Made by a program: the position numbers and the translations under genes. DNA of 64,000 nucleotides from DASQPR01 sp963831705 (lineage in GTDB: Bacteria > Actinomycetota > Actinomycetes > Mycobacteriales > Micromonosporaceae): contig CAWHRE010000010.1 in the NCBI GenBank assembly GCA_963831705.1, forward strand, positions 1,674,001 through 1,738,000, in the 5' to 3' direction. Positions 44,983-54,363 of this stretch are shown here, in pieces. Under the pieces are notes generated by a model. It was not told where the DNA came from and searched no databases. It saw only the letters and a program-made list of their open reading frames with translations. The stretch's first letter is position 1, and each line of letters starts with the position of its first letter.

Positions 44983-47900
44983 TTGTCGTCAATCATTCAT
45001 CGGTCATCGTCGCGACTGCGCCACGTCAGTCTTCTTACGGCCGTTATCGCCACCCTGGGATTGAGTGTCGGGCCCTCGGCTGTCGCGTTCGCGGACCCAA
45101 CGCCGTCACCGGCGACGACTCCGTCGGCCGCGCCGACCGGTACGGCGCCGAAGCCGAGTACGTCGAAGACCGCGTCGTCGGCTAAATCCACACAGCAGTC
45201 GCGTGCCAAGGCCGGTAAAGCTGCACTCGCCGGGACGGACACGCCGGATACCTGCACCGGGTCGATCCAACCCAGCACCATCTACCCGTGCTCCTCGCTG
45301 CCGGCCGGTGCGACGCACGCGTACTCGATATCGCTTCCGACCGCGCCAGACCTGGTCATCATCGAGATTTCGACGACCGACGGCGAGCAGCTACCGGTGT
45401 CACTCATTGCTCCCGATGCCAGCACGGTGTCCTGTCAGCAGTCCGGCTGGCCCGGCTCGTACAGTTGCGCGACCAGTGCCGCCGGGACGTACTCGTTGCA
45501 AATCGTGAGCAACGGAGATCCGACCGGCTACACCGTCGACTACGTTCGGCTGCTGTCCGGCGGATCGTGTTCGACGATCGCGGACGCCGACCTTTCCTTC
45601 ACGGCTCCGGTGCATCATGGTTCACTTCCGGCCGGTTCGGCCGGCGAGTGCTTCGGCCTCGATCAGGCGGCCGGAGCCGTGCTGCGTACCGTGACGTCGG
45701 CCTACGAAGAGATGGTCACGATTTACGACGCCACCGGTACGGTCGTCTGCTCCGGCGGCGGCAATTGCACGCTCACCGGAACCGCGCCGTACCATGCGAT
45801 CCTGGCCGATCTGTACGGCACGGCCACCGATTACGACTGGCGTCTGGTCCGGTTGTCCAACCCGCTGGGCTGCGTGTCGGCGATTCAACCCGCCGCGTAC
45901 GGCACCGTTCCGGTCGGCACATCCGCCGTGGAATGTCGGATCGTCAACGCACCGAAACCCGGCGTGTACCGAGTCGGCGCCGTAACGTCCGACGGCGGCG
46001 CCCTCGGCGGCTGGGTCTACAGCGCATCCGGTACACAGATCTGCGAGCTCGGCTATCTGCAGTGCACGTTGCCGGTCGGCACGAGCAATCTCATCATTGA
46101 TACCTACACCGAGCCGACGCCCGATTTCGGCACGGAGTTCATCGCTGCGAACGAGACTCGTGGCTGCAGCGCCGCGAACGACACCGGCTTCGCGAGTGGA
46201 GCCAGCACCGGCAACTTCAGCGGCGCAGGTCAGCTCATTTGCCTGACGCTTCCGACGGCATCCGGCAAGAGCGTTTCCATCTTGAACGGTCTGGCCGACA
46301 ACGTCATCAAGCCGAACGTCGAAGTGGACGATGCGGCGGGCACACAGCTGTGTAATCTGTTCGATTCCACGTACGAAGGGTGTGCACTGATCGGCAACGG
46401 TCCGTTCCACATTCTGCTGTCCGGCGCCATTACCGGCAAGTATCGGATGCTGTTCCAGCGCACGGACTCGGCGGCCGGCTGCATCTCTTGGCCGGAGTCG
46501 CGCTTCAACGGCGCGTACGGGGTACAGGTCGCCTTGACGTCTACCAGTCAGGCCGCGTGCTTGACGATTCCGGCCAGTCAGCACTCGACCGGTGAGATGA
46601 TCGATTACACGAACCAAGCCAATAAGGTGAACGGCTCGGTGACAATCATCGACCCGTCCGGCAAACAGGCTTGTGTTGGCGCGACCAGCGCGATCTGTGC
46701 GATGACCGTCGGCGTGAGCTACACGGCTCTGCTGGTCGGCCTCCAGGGAGCGGACACATACGGCCTCGTGCGCCGGGACATTTCCGCATCCGCGCCATGC
46801 GTGGCGCCGAATTCGTTGACGGTTGGCGGCGCCTCGACGCCGATCGCGCTGACTTCGATGCTCGACGCTCGGTGTTTCCGGGTTACCGCCAAAGCGACGG
46901 ACAAACTGACATTCGGCATCCGGGTGCGGGCGACCCAGCCGACAAGTGCGTTGATGGAGGTTGCCGACAACGCCGGGCACATCATCTGCCGCCAGTGGGC
47001 CGTTCCATGCAACGTAACCGGCTCGACGTCGTACCAGATCATCGTGGTTGCCGTGAATTACGACCGCTCTTCAATCATGGCGAGCCTGGACACGTGGCTG
47101 GTCGGCACGGCCGCAGGCTGGTCCTCGGCTTGTACCGCTCATTCGCTGTCGATGAACGGATTTGCGCCGATCAGCGACACGCTGACCGACTCGCATACCG
47201 GCTACTGCGCGGTACTCGGCGTCGGACCAAACGAAGAACTCGGGATATACGGCGGCCATACCGCCGATCAACCCGAGATGCCGTGGGTGAGCATGTTCAA
47301 TGCGACCAACTGGACCCAGTACGGCTTCTGCGGGAACCAGAACATCGGCTACATGTTCTACAACTGCTCAACCGCGTCGGATACGGTGCCCGGGCAGGCT
47401 GTCATGCTGGTCTTCCCGTACACCGCTCCGGTACCGGTGTCGTTCACGATGCAGGGTGTCTGCGTTGAAGGCTGCTCCGTTCAGCCCTCATCGCCGACCG
47501 TATCCGCGGTGTCACCATCCACCGGCCAGGCGGGATCGATCGATCGGCTCGTCGTGACCGGCAGCGGGCTCACCATGGGGGACATGGTTTCGCTCAGCAA
47601 GAACGGCGAGAAGGTGTCCGACTACATGAGCAACCCGGTGTCGGTAACGGCCGATGGGACGAAGCTCACCGTCAAGTTCTTTCCGTCGGGCGATCCGGGC
47701 CTGTATGACGTCACCGTCACACCGCCGTATGGCATGGACGCCACGCTGTCGAGCGCGTACACGGTGACCGCCGCCGCGCCGCCGGTCAACGGCGATAGCT
47801 ACGAGCCCCTGCCACCGACACGCATCCTTGACACCCGGATCGGACTGGGCGCGCCGCTTGCCCGCGTGGGTGCCGGAAAGACCGTCAAGCTGCAGATCGA

Positions 47901-48906
47901 TGGTGCGGCTGAGGTGCCGACCAGCGAAGTCGATGCGGTCGTGCTCAACCTGACCGCAGTTAACGCAAGCGCGAATACCTATCTGACCGTCTACCCGGAC
48001 GGATCCTCGCTCCCGACCGCATCGAACTTGAACGTTCCGGCCGGCCAGACCCGTCCGAACCTGGTCACGGTACAGGTGACCAACGGTGCGGTGGACATCA
48101 CCAACCAGGCCGGAAGCGTCGATCTACTGGCCGACGTGGTGGGCTTCTACTACGACGACAGTGGATACGGCTGGGGACTGCACACCGTCAACCCGAAACG
48201 AATCCTCGACACCCGCAAGGCGATCGGCGCGCAGGCGAGCAAGGTCGGTCCGGGAGGGATTATTTCGTTGCAGGTCGAGGGTGTCGGTCAAATTCCGGCG
48301 AACGGCGTAACGGCCGTTGTGATGAATGTGACCGCGGTGAACCCGACGGCGTCGAGTTACCTCACCGTGTATCCCGACAGCTATCCACTGCCGACGGTGT
48401 CGAATCTGAACTACGCGGCGGGTCAGACCGTGGCAAATCTCGTCACCGTCCCGGTCGTTGACGGCAAGGTCGATCTTCACAACGCACAAGGGTCGGTGGA
48501 CCTACTCGCCGATGTGACGGGTTACTACAGCGCCGGTGGCGCCGGGTTCCACGCGGTCGGATCGTTCCGGTTGATGGATACCCGGTACGGAACCGGCGTA
48601 CCGGTGCACAAGGTCGGCCCGAACGGCACCGTGACGTTGTCCGTTGTCGGGCGGGACAACGTTCCGCTCACCGGCGTGACCGCCGTGGTATTGAACGTGA
48701 CCGTGACCGGCCCGACCGCGGCCAGCTACCTCTCCGTGTACCCGGACACGTTGGGCCTGCCGGACGTGTCCAACCTCAACTTCGGGGGCGGCCAGACCGT
48801 GGCGAATCTGGTGGTCGTGCCGGTCATGAACGGCAAGGTCGACTTCCACAACGAATACGGAAGTACCGAAGTCATCGCCGATCTGAACGGCTACTTCACG
48901 AAGTGA
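44983..48906 (+). CDS. Giant secreted multi-domain protein, paralogue B (intact)
   Basis: The 1,307-residue exported protein is colinear with paralogue A. It has a signal peptide (RLRHVSLLTAVIATLGLSVG, cleavage after VAFA), a Pro/Thr linker with TPSPATTPSAAPTGTAPKPS, and about seven ~105-residue cysteine-containing modules. One module begins SCSTIADADLSFTAPVHHGS. An IPT/TIG-like domain (SPTVSAVSPSTGQAGSIDRL) and three C-terminal repeats (RILDTRIGLGAP, RILDTRKAIGAQ, RLMDTRYGTGVP) follow. The ILDTR repeats occur in many actinobacterial secreted proteins without an agreed function. The TTG start is preferred because GGGGGAG lies just upstream and TTG is conserved between both copies. The intact frame shows what paralogue A should look like. 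Confidence 0.88.
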   Translation: MSSIIHRSSSRLRHVSLLTAVIATLGLSVGPSAVAFADPTPSPATTPSAAPTGTAPKPSTSKTASSAKSTQQSRAKAGKAALAGTDTPDTCTGSIQPSTIYPCSSLPAGATHAYSISLPTAPDLVIIEISTTDGEQLPVSLIAPDASTVSCQQSGWPGSYSCATSAAGTYSLQIVSNGDPTGYTVDYVRLLSGGSCSTIADADLSFTAPVHHGSLPAGSAGECFGLDQAAGAVLRTVTSAYEEMVTIYDATGTVVCSGGGNCTLTGTAPYHAILADLYGTATDYDWRLVRLSNPLGCVSAIQPAAYGTVPVGTSAVECRIVNAPKPGVYRVGAVTSDGGALGGWVYSASGTQICELGYLQCTLPVGTSNLIIDTYTEPTPDFGTEFIAANETRGCSAANDTGFASGASTGNFSGAGQLICLTLPTASGKSVSILNGLADNVIKPNVEVDDAAGTQLCNLFDSTYEGCALIGNGPFHILLSGAITGKYRMLFQRTDSAAGCISWPESRFNGAYGVQVALTSTSQAACLTIPASQHSTGEMIDYTNQANKVNGSVTIIDPSGKQACVGATSAICAMTVGVSYTALLVGLQGADTYGLVRRDISASAPCVAPNSLTVGGASTPIALTSMLDARCFRVTAKATDKLTFGIRVRATQPTSALMEVADNAGHIICRQWAVPCNVTGSTSYQIIVVAVNYDRSSIMASLDTWLVGTAAGWSSACTAHSLSMNGFAPISDTLTDSHTGYCAVLGVGPNEELGIYGGHTADQPEMPWVSMFNATNWTQYGFCGNQNIGYMFYNCSTASDTVPGQAVMLVFPYTAPVPVSFTMQGVCVEGCSVQPSSPTVSAVSPSTGQAGSIDRLVVTGSGLTMGDMVSLSKNGEKVSDYMSNPVSVTADGTKLTVKFFPSGDPGLYDVTVTPPYGMDATLSSAYTVTAAAPPVNGDSYEPLPPTRILDTRIGLGAPLARVGAGKTVKLQIDGAAEVPTSEVDAVVLNLTAVNASANTYLTVYPDGSSLPTASNLNVPAGQTRPNLVTVQVTNGAVDITNQAGSVDLLADVVGFYYDDSGYGWGLHTVNPKRILDTRKAIGAQASKVGPGGIISLQVEGVGQIPANGVTAVVMNVTAVNPTASSYLTVYPDSYPLPTVSNLNYAAGQTVANLVTVPVVDGKVDLHNAQGSVDLLADVTGYYSAGGAGFHAVGSFRLMDTRYGTGVPVHKVGPNGTVTLSVVGRDNVPLTGVTAVVLNVTVTGPTAASYLSVYPDTLGLPDVSNLNFGGGQTVANLVVVPVMNGKVDFHNEYGSTEVIADLNGYFTK

Positions 48907-48911
48907 TCGCC

Positions 48912-48951
48912 GCTATCTGGGGATGCGGTGCAACCCGCGTTCCCAGGTAGC
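48912..48951 (+). terminator. Hairpin after paralogue B
   Basis: GCTATCTGGG (48912-48921) pairs with CCCAGGTAGC (48942-48951), one G-T pair, 6 bp after the stop. Its right arm overlaps a TAGCCT box (48948-48953) 5 nt before the next start codon. Confidence 0.65.
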
Positions 48952-48958
48952 CTCAACT

Positions 48959-49504
48959 ATGACCTTTGGCAAGCTGATCACGGCGCCGGCGACGTCCAGC
49001 AAGGACCTGCTCGCCACGCCGGTTTACGACGCGTTGGAGTCGTGGGAGCGCGCGCATGAAGTCCTGGTCGCGCCGATCGATCCTGAGTTGGCCGATACTG
49101 CGGCGTTCTGCGCCGCATACGACGTCGGACTCGACATCAGCGCAAACTGCGTAGTCATCGCCGGGAAGCGCGAAGGTGAGACCCGGTTCGCGGCGTGCAT
49201 GGTGCTCGCGACCACGCGAGCAGACGTCAACGGCGTGGTTCGCCGGACGCTCGACGTCCGCAAGGCCAGTTTCGCCCCGATGGACATCGCGGTCAGCGAG
49301 AGCGGCATGGAGTACGGCGGGATTACCCCAATCGGGCTTCCCGCCGCATGGCCCATCCTCGTGGACGCGGCGGTGGCGGCAACGCCGTACGTGATCGTCG
49401 GCTCGGGCGTACGGCACAGCAAGATCGTGCTGCCCGGCGCCGCGCTGGCGGACTTGCCGGGCGCCCGCATCGTCGAGGGTCTGGGCACCCTGATCCCAAG
49501 TTGA
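48959..49504 (+). CDS. YbaK/ProX-type aminoacyl-tRNA deacylase family protein
   Basis: The 181-residue single-domain protein resembles the YbaK/INS editing fold: ELADTAAFCAAYDVGLDISA, NCVVIAGKREGETRFAACMV, RASF-like RKASFAPMDIAVSESGMEYG and GITPIGLPAAWPILVDAAVA. Family members hydrolyse mischarged tRNAs such as Cys- or Ala-tRNAPro. The lysine usually seen as K in VSGDxKLD is not obvious, so activity is uncertain. TAGCCT lies 5 nt before the ATG and no SD is seen. The stop codon TGA and the last Ser codon lie inside palindrome copy 2. Confidence 0.82.
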   Translation: MTFGKLITAPATSSKDLLATPVYDALESWERAHEVLVAPIDPELADTAAFCAAYDVGLDISANCVVIAGKREGETRFAACMVLATTRADVNGVVRRTLDVRKASFAPMDIAVSESGMEYGGITPIGLPAAWPILVDAAVAATPYVIVGSGVRHSKIVLPGAALADLPGARIVEGLGTLIPS

Positions 49505-49562
49505 TCCTGGAGTTATTCGCACGACACACCCGTCGATGCGCTAACTAACTCCAGGATCAACT
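49499..49562 (-). repeat. 64-bp interrupted palindrome, copy 2 (inverted relative to copy 1)
   Basis: Both ends carry the 17-bp arm AGTTGATCCTGGAGTTA / TAACTCCAGGATCAACT. The asymmetric core matches copy 1 when reverse-complemented (TAGCGCATCGACGGG against AGCGCCTCGACGGT). It separates convergent genes and contains the stop of the YbaK-like gene. Confidence 0.92.
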
Positions 49563-49576
49563 GGAAGTTGGCTGGA

Positions 49577-50314
49577 CTAGATGGCGCAGGTTTCGTCTTC
49601 GCAGGCTTCGCCCGGAGCGCCCACCGAGACCAGCTTGACCGGAGCCTCCCGTCGGGCGACTTCGCGGATCGTGTCGAGCAGAAGCGCCGGGTCCTGAGCG
49701 CCGGAGACGGCGTACTTGCCGGCGAACACGAACGTCGGCACGCTACTGATGCCAAGCCCGTGGGCGGCGTCGATCTCCGCCTGTACCTCGGCTGTGCCTT
49801 CATCGGATGCGAGGAACGCGCGTACGGCGGCTTCGTTCAATCCGGTTTCAACCGCCACGGTGGTCAGCACGTCGATCGAGCCGATGTCGAGCCCGTCGGT
49901 GAAATGCGCCTTGTGCAGCGCCTCCGCTAGCACCGGACCACGCTCGTCGCCCGCGAACCAGATCAGGCGGTGCGCGTCGAACGTGTTCGCGATGATTGCA
50001 TGGTCGAAGTGCATTTCGATGCCGTCTGCCGCCGCGACCGACGTGGTGTGATCGGTCATTTGCTTCACGCGAGCCGCCCCGCCGAATTTCGGGCCGAGCC
50101 ACTCGATCAACGGCCGACCGTCACGTGGCGTCGATGGGTCGAGCTGAAACGGGCGGTAGTGCAGAGTCACTTCGCCGTCGTAGCTTTCCAACGCGGTCTC
50201 CAACCGGCGTTTGCCGATGTAGCACCACGGGCAGACAACGTCGGAGTAAATATCAATATCCACACGGACCTCAACATCGCTGGACGGTCGGACATTCGCA
50301 GCTGTGGTGTTCAT
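49577..50314 (-). CDS. DsbA-family oxidoreductase (FrnE-like)
   Basis: This 245-residue thioredoxin-fold protein has the active site VVCPWCYIGKRR (C-P-W-C), then HYRPFQLDPSTPRDGRPLIE, and a helical insert (HLIW-type DAHRLIWFAGDERG). The cis-Pro loop GISSVPTFVFAGKYAVSGAQ completes the FrnE/2-hydroxychromene isomerase-like family. There is no signal peptide, so it is probably cytosolic, in thiol homeostasis or polyketide-like isomerisation. The C-terminus has an extra CEDETCAI tail with two Cys, which could be a resolving pair. The ATG at 50314 is chosen; upstream ORF sequence to 50638 would overlap sufE. Confidence 0.88.
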   Translation of the reverse strand: MNTTAANVRPSSDVEVRVDIDIYSDVVCPWCYIGKRRLETALESYDGEVTLHYRPFQLDPSTPRDGRPLIEWLGPKFGGAARVKQMTDHTTSVAAADGIEMHFDHAIIANTFDAHRLIWFAGDERGPVLAEALHKAHFTDGLDIGSIDVLTTVAVETGLNEAAVRAFLASDEGTAEVQAEIDAAHGLGISSVPTFVFAGKYAVSGAQDPALLLDTIREVARREAPVKLVSVGAPGEACEDETCAI

Positions 50315-50367
50315 CACAGTATCGTTCGCGAGTCCCTCGCGCGTCGCGTCGACGCTGACGGGACTCG

Positions 50368-50790
50368 CTAGATCTGCTCGTGGACCTGACGCTGCAGGCG
50401 CGCCAGAATCGCACTCCCACCGCGTACGCGGAGCGGGCTGATCGCGGTTGCCAGGCCCATCCGCTGGTAGAGATCGCCCGGCACGGCCAGCACCTGCTGC
50501 GCGCTGGCACCGGCGAGACCCTCGGACAGAATTCCGGCGAATGCGCGCGTCGTCGGTGCTTCCGGCGGACAGTCGAACCACGCTGAGACGGTGCCGTCCG
50601 GTGCCACGTCGGCCGCGACGAAGAATGGCGTCTGGCATTCCGGGACGGATTCCATGCCGGCGTGGTCGGCGTACTCGGGTGGCAGCGGCGGCACGGCGTC
50701 GGAGAACTCAAGCAGCATTTCCAGCACGATTTCACGCGGCGCGGAGGCGAACTCCTCGACGATTTCGGCCAGCCTCTCCGGCATCTCCAT
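50368..50790 (-). CDS. SufE-family sulfur acceptor
   Basis: The 140-residue protein matches SufE: RLAEIVEEFASAP, LPPLPPEYADH-like VPPLPPEYADHAGMESVPEC with the sulfur-accepting Cys52 in PECQTP, then the helical C-terminus LSPLRVRGG-type AISPLRVRGGSAILARLQRQ. It takes sulfur from a SufS-type cysteine desulfurase. No desulfurase gene is adjacent, but a rhodanese is 3.6 kb away. SufE often pairs with a sulfurtransferase gene in actinobacteria. Confidence 0.88.
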   Translation of the reverse strand: MEMPERLAEIVEEFASAPREIVLEMLLEFSDAVPPLPPEYADHAGMESVPECQTPFFVAADVAPDGTVSAWFDCPPEAPTTRAFAGILSEGLAGASAQQVLAVPGDLYQRMGLATAISPLRVRGGSAILARLQRQVHEQI

Positions 50791-50799
50791 GAAGAAACT

Positions 50800-51657
50800 C
50801 TAGATCGGGTCCTGGTGGGCTAGCCAGCCGATGACCTGGGCCGCATGCGCAAATGACGCAAGATGTCCGGCATTGGGCACGGTGATGAGTCTTGCGTGCG
50901 GCATCAGCGCATGCAGGGCGTAGGCGTGGCCGACCGGGACGAGCTCGTCATCCTCGCCGTGCCAGATCAATGCCGGCACGGTGATGGTCGAGACGTCGAA
51001 CCCCCAGGGGGCGACGAACGCGAGATCATCGTCGATCCAACCGTCCGCGCCGACCCGCAGGCCCTCGACGATCGTGCCGACCAGCGAGGCACGGATCACC
51101 GGGTCGGCGAGCGCGGCCAGATCGGGTGGCGGCAATTCCTCGGCGAGCATGTCGGCCAGCGCTTCCGGATCCTCGCGTACCTGCTGCGCGGCCGGTATGA
51201 GCATGTCGGCGAGCGCGTCCCGCCCGGCGTACGCGGCTTCGAACTCGGCAATGTTGGACTCGGTCATGCCGGTCGTCCACTCGCGTCCCATGGTCGAGGC
51301 GGGCGCGATGCCGACCAGTGACGCGACGCCGGTGACCCGATCCGGCAGCAAGGCCGCGCAGGCCAGCGCGTGCGGACCGCCGCCGGAGATGCCGTACACG
51401 GTGAACGTTTCGACGTCGAGTCGGTCGGCCAGCGCCGCGACGTCGTGGCTGACCGACGCGATGGTACGGCCGGGCTGCGGTGACGAGCCGCCGTAGCCTG
51501 GCCGATCGAATGACACCACGCACACGCCGTCGACCGCCGGATGCGAGGCGAGCCGGCTGCCGGGTGTGCCGTGGATGCTGACCACGACCGGATCGGACGG
51601 ATCGCCGATCACCTCGTACGCGAGCGTACGACCGTCAGGCAGCGCGAATTGGGTCAT
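50800..51657 (-). CDS. Alpha/beta-fold hydrolase
   Basis: The 285-residue protein has the oxyanion HGTPGSR, the nucleophile elbow YGISGGGPHA (Ser in G-I-S-G-G), an acid in WHGEDDELVPVGH and the catalytic His in NAGHLAS. The alpha/beta hydrolase triad is therefore complete. No signal peptide is seen. The substrate is unknown; esterase, lipase or proline iminopeptidase-like activities are all possible. Its start overlaps the proS stop (ATGA at 51654). Confidence 0.88.
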   Translation of the reverse strand: MTQFALPDGRTLAYEVIGDPSDPVVVSIHGTPGSRLASHPAVDGVCVVSFDRPGYGGSSPQPGRTIASVSHDVAALADRLDVETFTVYGISGGGPHALACAALLPDRVTGVASLVGIAPASTMGREWTTGMTESNIAEFEAAYAGRDALADMLIPAAQQVREDPEALADMLAEELPPPDLAALADPVIRASLVGTIVEGLRVGADGWIDDDLAFVAPWGFDVSTITVPALIWHGEDDELVPVGHAYALHALMPHARLITVPNAGHLASFAHAAQVIGWLAHQDPI

Positions 51658-53402
51658 AACGTCGACGGTTTCATACCTTGGTGGCGTTCGGCGACCGCAG
51701 CCACGATCTCTTCGATGCCGACATCCTCACGGTCTCCGGACCGTCGATCGCGCAGCTCGACGAAGCCCTCGCCGAATCGCCGTCCAACCACCACCGCGGT
51801 CGGCACGCCGAGCAGCTCGGCGTCGGTAAATTTCACGCCGGCCGAAACACCCGGGCGCTCATCCACGATCACCCGAAGGCCACGCGTTTCCATCAGGGCG
51901 CCGAGCGCGATCGCGGGTTCGATCTGATCGGCGCCGGTCGCGACGATGTGCACGTCGGCCGGCGCCACCGCGTGCGGCCAGACCAGCCCGCGCTCGTCGA
52001 GGTGCTGCTCGGCGATGGTCGCGACGGCTCGGGTGATGCCGATGCCGTACGAGCCCATGGTCACGCGTACCGGCGTACCGTCCGCTCCGATCGCGTCGAC
52101 CTCGAACGCGTCGGTGAACCGGCGACCGAGCGCGAAGATGTGCGCGATCTCGATGCCACGGCGGATCTCGACGGCCGTACCGCAGGTCGGACATGCGTCG
52201 CCGGCGCGGACCTCGGCCGCCTCGATCACGCCGTCCGGGGTGAAGTCACGACCGCAGACCACGTTGATCGCGTGTTGGCCGGCTACGTTCGCGCCGGTGA
52301 TCCACGATGTTCCGCTCGCCACCCGAGGATCGACGAGGTAGCGGAACCGCGGCGTGCCCTGCGGGCCGATGTATCCACGGACGAGATCGGGACGCGACGC
52401 GAAGTCGTCGAACATCGCGATCGTCGACGGGTAGACGTTCGCCTCCAGGCGCTTCATGTCGACATCTCGATCGCCGGGTAGGCCGATGACGAGCAGCTCC
52501 TTCGTGCCGTCCGGGGCGGTCAGCGTCAGCACGACGTTCTTCAGCGTGTCGCGAGCTTCCCAGTCGTTGCGGCCACCAGCCTCGATCTTGTTCATCACCG
52601 CGACCAGCGAGTCGATCGTGGGAGTGTCCGGAGTGTCGAGGACCTGAAGGTCGCCGGATACCAGTCCGGACGAACCGGGGACGGTCACGAACGCTTCGGT
52701 GTTCGCGGCGTACCCACACGACGGGCAACCAACGTACGTGTCTTCGCCGACCTCTGCTTCGGCCAGGAATTCCTCGGACGCGGATCCGCCCATCGCGCCC
52801 GCGACCGCCGACACGATGCGGTAGCTGAGGCCGAGACGAGCGAAGATCCGCTGGTACGCCTCGCGATGCGCCAGATAGCTCGCGCGCTGGCCGTCCTCGT
52901 CCAGGTCGAACGAGTACGAATCCTTCATCAGGAACTCGCGTCCGCGTAGCAGCCCGGCTCGGGGCCGCTTCTCGTCGCGGAACTTCGGCTGGATCTGGAA
53001 CAGTGTGACCGGATAGTCCCGGTAAGACGTACAGATGTCCTTCACGAGCAGCGTGAACATCTCCTCGTGCGTCGGCCCCAGCAGATGGTCGACGCCACGC
53101 CGGTCCTTGAAGCGGAAGATATCGTCGCCGTACTCGGTCCACCGCCGGCTCGTGTCGAACGGTTCGCGCGGCAGCAGCGACGGGATCGAGATCTCCTGCG
53201 CGCCGATCGCGTACATCTCCTCGCGCACGATCGTCGCGATCCGGTCGACCACGAGCTTGCCCAGCGGCAACATCGTGTACCCGCCGGATGCCGCACGACG
53301 GATGTATCCGGCCCGCAGCAGGAGCTTGTGGCTTGGCACCTCGGCCTCGGCCGGGTCCTCCCGGAGCGTACGGCCGAACATTCGCGACATCCGAATCAGC
53401 AT
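51654..53402 (-). CDS. proS: Prolyl-tRNA synthetase (bacterial type, with editing insertion)
   Basis: The 582-residue class II synthetase shows motif 1/2 landmarks (SGGYTMLPLGKLVVDRI, LGPTHEEMFTLLVKDICTSY, RDEKRPRAGLLRGREFLMKD), an inserted INS editing domain between motifs 2 and 3 (about 225-400), motif 3 (GSYGIGITRAVATIAEQHLD) and the anticodon-binding C-terminus (DERPGVSAGVKFTDAELLGV). A TAACCT box lies 6 nt before the ATG at 53402 and no SD is seen. Confidence 0.97.
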   Translation of the reverse strand: MLIRMSRMFGRTLREDPAEAEVPSHKLLLRAGYIRRAASGGYTMLPLGKLVVDRIATIVREEMYAIGAQEISIPSLLPREPFDTSRRWTEYGDDIFRFKDRRGVDHLLGPTHEEMFTLLVKDICTSYRDYPVTLFQIQPKFRDEKRPRAGLLRGREFLMKDSYSFDLDEDGQRASYLAHREAYQRIFARLGLSYRIVSAVAGAMGGSASEEFLAEAEVGEDTYVGCPSCGYAANTEAFVTVPGSSGLVSGDLQVLDTPDTPTIDSLVAVMNKIEAGGRNDWEARDTLKNVVLTLTAPDGTKELLVIGLPGDRDVDMKRLEANVYPSTIAMFDDFASRPDLVRGYIGPQGTPRFRYLVDPRVASGTSWITGANVAGQHAINVVCGRDFTPDGVIEAAEVRAGDACPTCGTAVEIRRGIEIAHIFALGRRFTDAFEVDAIGADGTPVRVTMGSYGIGITRAVATIAEQHLDERGLVWPHAVAPADVHIVATGADQIEPAIALGALMETRGLRVIVDERPGVSAGVKFTDAELLGVPTAVVVGRRFGEGFVELRDRRSGDREDVGIEEIVAAVAERHQGMKPSTL

Positions 53403-53408
53403 TGATGG

Positions 53409-53414
53409 AGGTTA
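53409..53414 (-). promoter_or_regulatory. Putative -10 box (TAACCT) of a leaderless proS transcript
   Basis: On the minus strand TAACCT is followed by CCATCA and the ATG at 53402. Confidence 0.5.
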
Positions 53415-53554
53415 CCCTCGGCCGATCGTCCGAGCCTTCGATTAACGGAGTGTGTGGGACGTTACCCACTGCGCCCATACGACATCCTGTCTCCGCCTGA
53501 CAGACTGCACGAAAGGCGAATCACAAGTGGGGTCACAACCGGAGGTGGCAGCGA

Positions 53555-54332
53555 GTGTCGTGGCGGAGTTACGTGGCGATCGGCGACAGCTTCACCGAAG
53601 GCATGAATGACCTGGATGATGTCACCGGCGAGTTTCGGGGCTGGGCCGATTTGGTTGCGGCCCGGCTGGCCGAAGAGACGCCGGAGTTGACGTACGCCAA
53701 TCTCGCGATCCGGGGTCGCCTGTTCGACAACATCGTCGAGGAGCAGGTTCCGCCGGCACTGCGGATGCAGCCGGACCTGATCAGCTTCGCGGCCGGTGGA
53801 AATGATGCGCTGCGGCGCGGCTTCGAGCCCGGCCGCATGATCGGCCGCGGTCGATCATGTGGTCAAGATGCTGCGCGCATCCGGCGCCGACGTATTCATG
53901 TTCCGATTCGCCGACGTGACCAGCCGCCTGCCCGGACAGCGGGTGATGCTGCCGCGCGTACGTGAGATGAATCGGGTGATCGGCGAGATCGCCGAGCGGC
54001 GGGGCGCCCGCCTGGTCGACCTTTGGGCGGACGACGAGTACCGCAATCCGACGCTCTGGAGCGCCGATCGCCTCCATATGAACACGCTCGGGCACAAACG
54101 CACCGCGGCACACGTACTCCATGTGCTTGATGTGAAGTTCGACCCGACCTGGCTGGATTCAGCACCGCGAGTCGAGCCCGTGCCGTGGGCCAGGGCGCGC
54201 GCTGCGGACCTGAAGTGGACGCGGGAACACCTCGCGCCGTGGGTCAAGCGTCGTCTGACCGGGAAGTCCTCCGGCGATCACGTGCTGCCGAAGCGTCCGA
54301 CGCTGGAACCGGTTCATCTCCAAGACGTCTAG
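53555..54332 (+). CDS. SGNH/GDSL-type hydrolase (frameshifted in this sequence)
   Basis: Block I is YVAIGDSFTEGMND (Ser in GDS), block II/III is FAAGGNDALRRGFEPG (GND), and block V is WSADRLHMNTLGHKRTA (D-x-x-H). The serine-esterase triad is therefore present in a ~258-residue protein. The first 95 residues and the rest lie in different frames. The switch is near 53838-53850 (from PGRMIG to AVDHVVKMLRASG) and is explained by one extra base. The GTG at 53555 follows GGAGG. It has no signal peptide. The substrate is unknown. Confidence 0.85.
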
Positions 54333-54350
54333 ATCAAAAGCGTGAGCGAG

Positions 54351-54356
54351 TACGGT
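54351..54356 (+). promoter_or_regulatory. Putative -10 box (TACGGT) of a leaderless sulfurtransferase transcript
   Basis: TACGGT is 7 nt before the ATG at 54364; no SD is present. Confidence 0.5.
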
Positions 54357-54363
54357 GTCGTGT

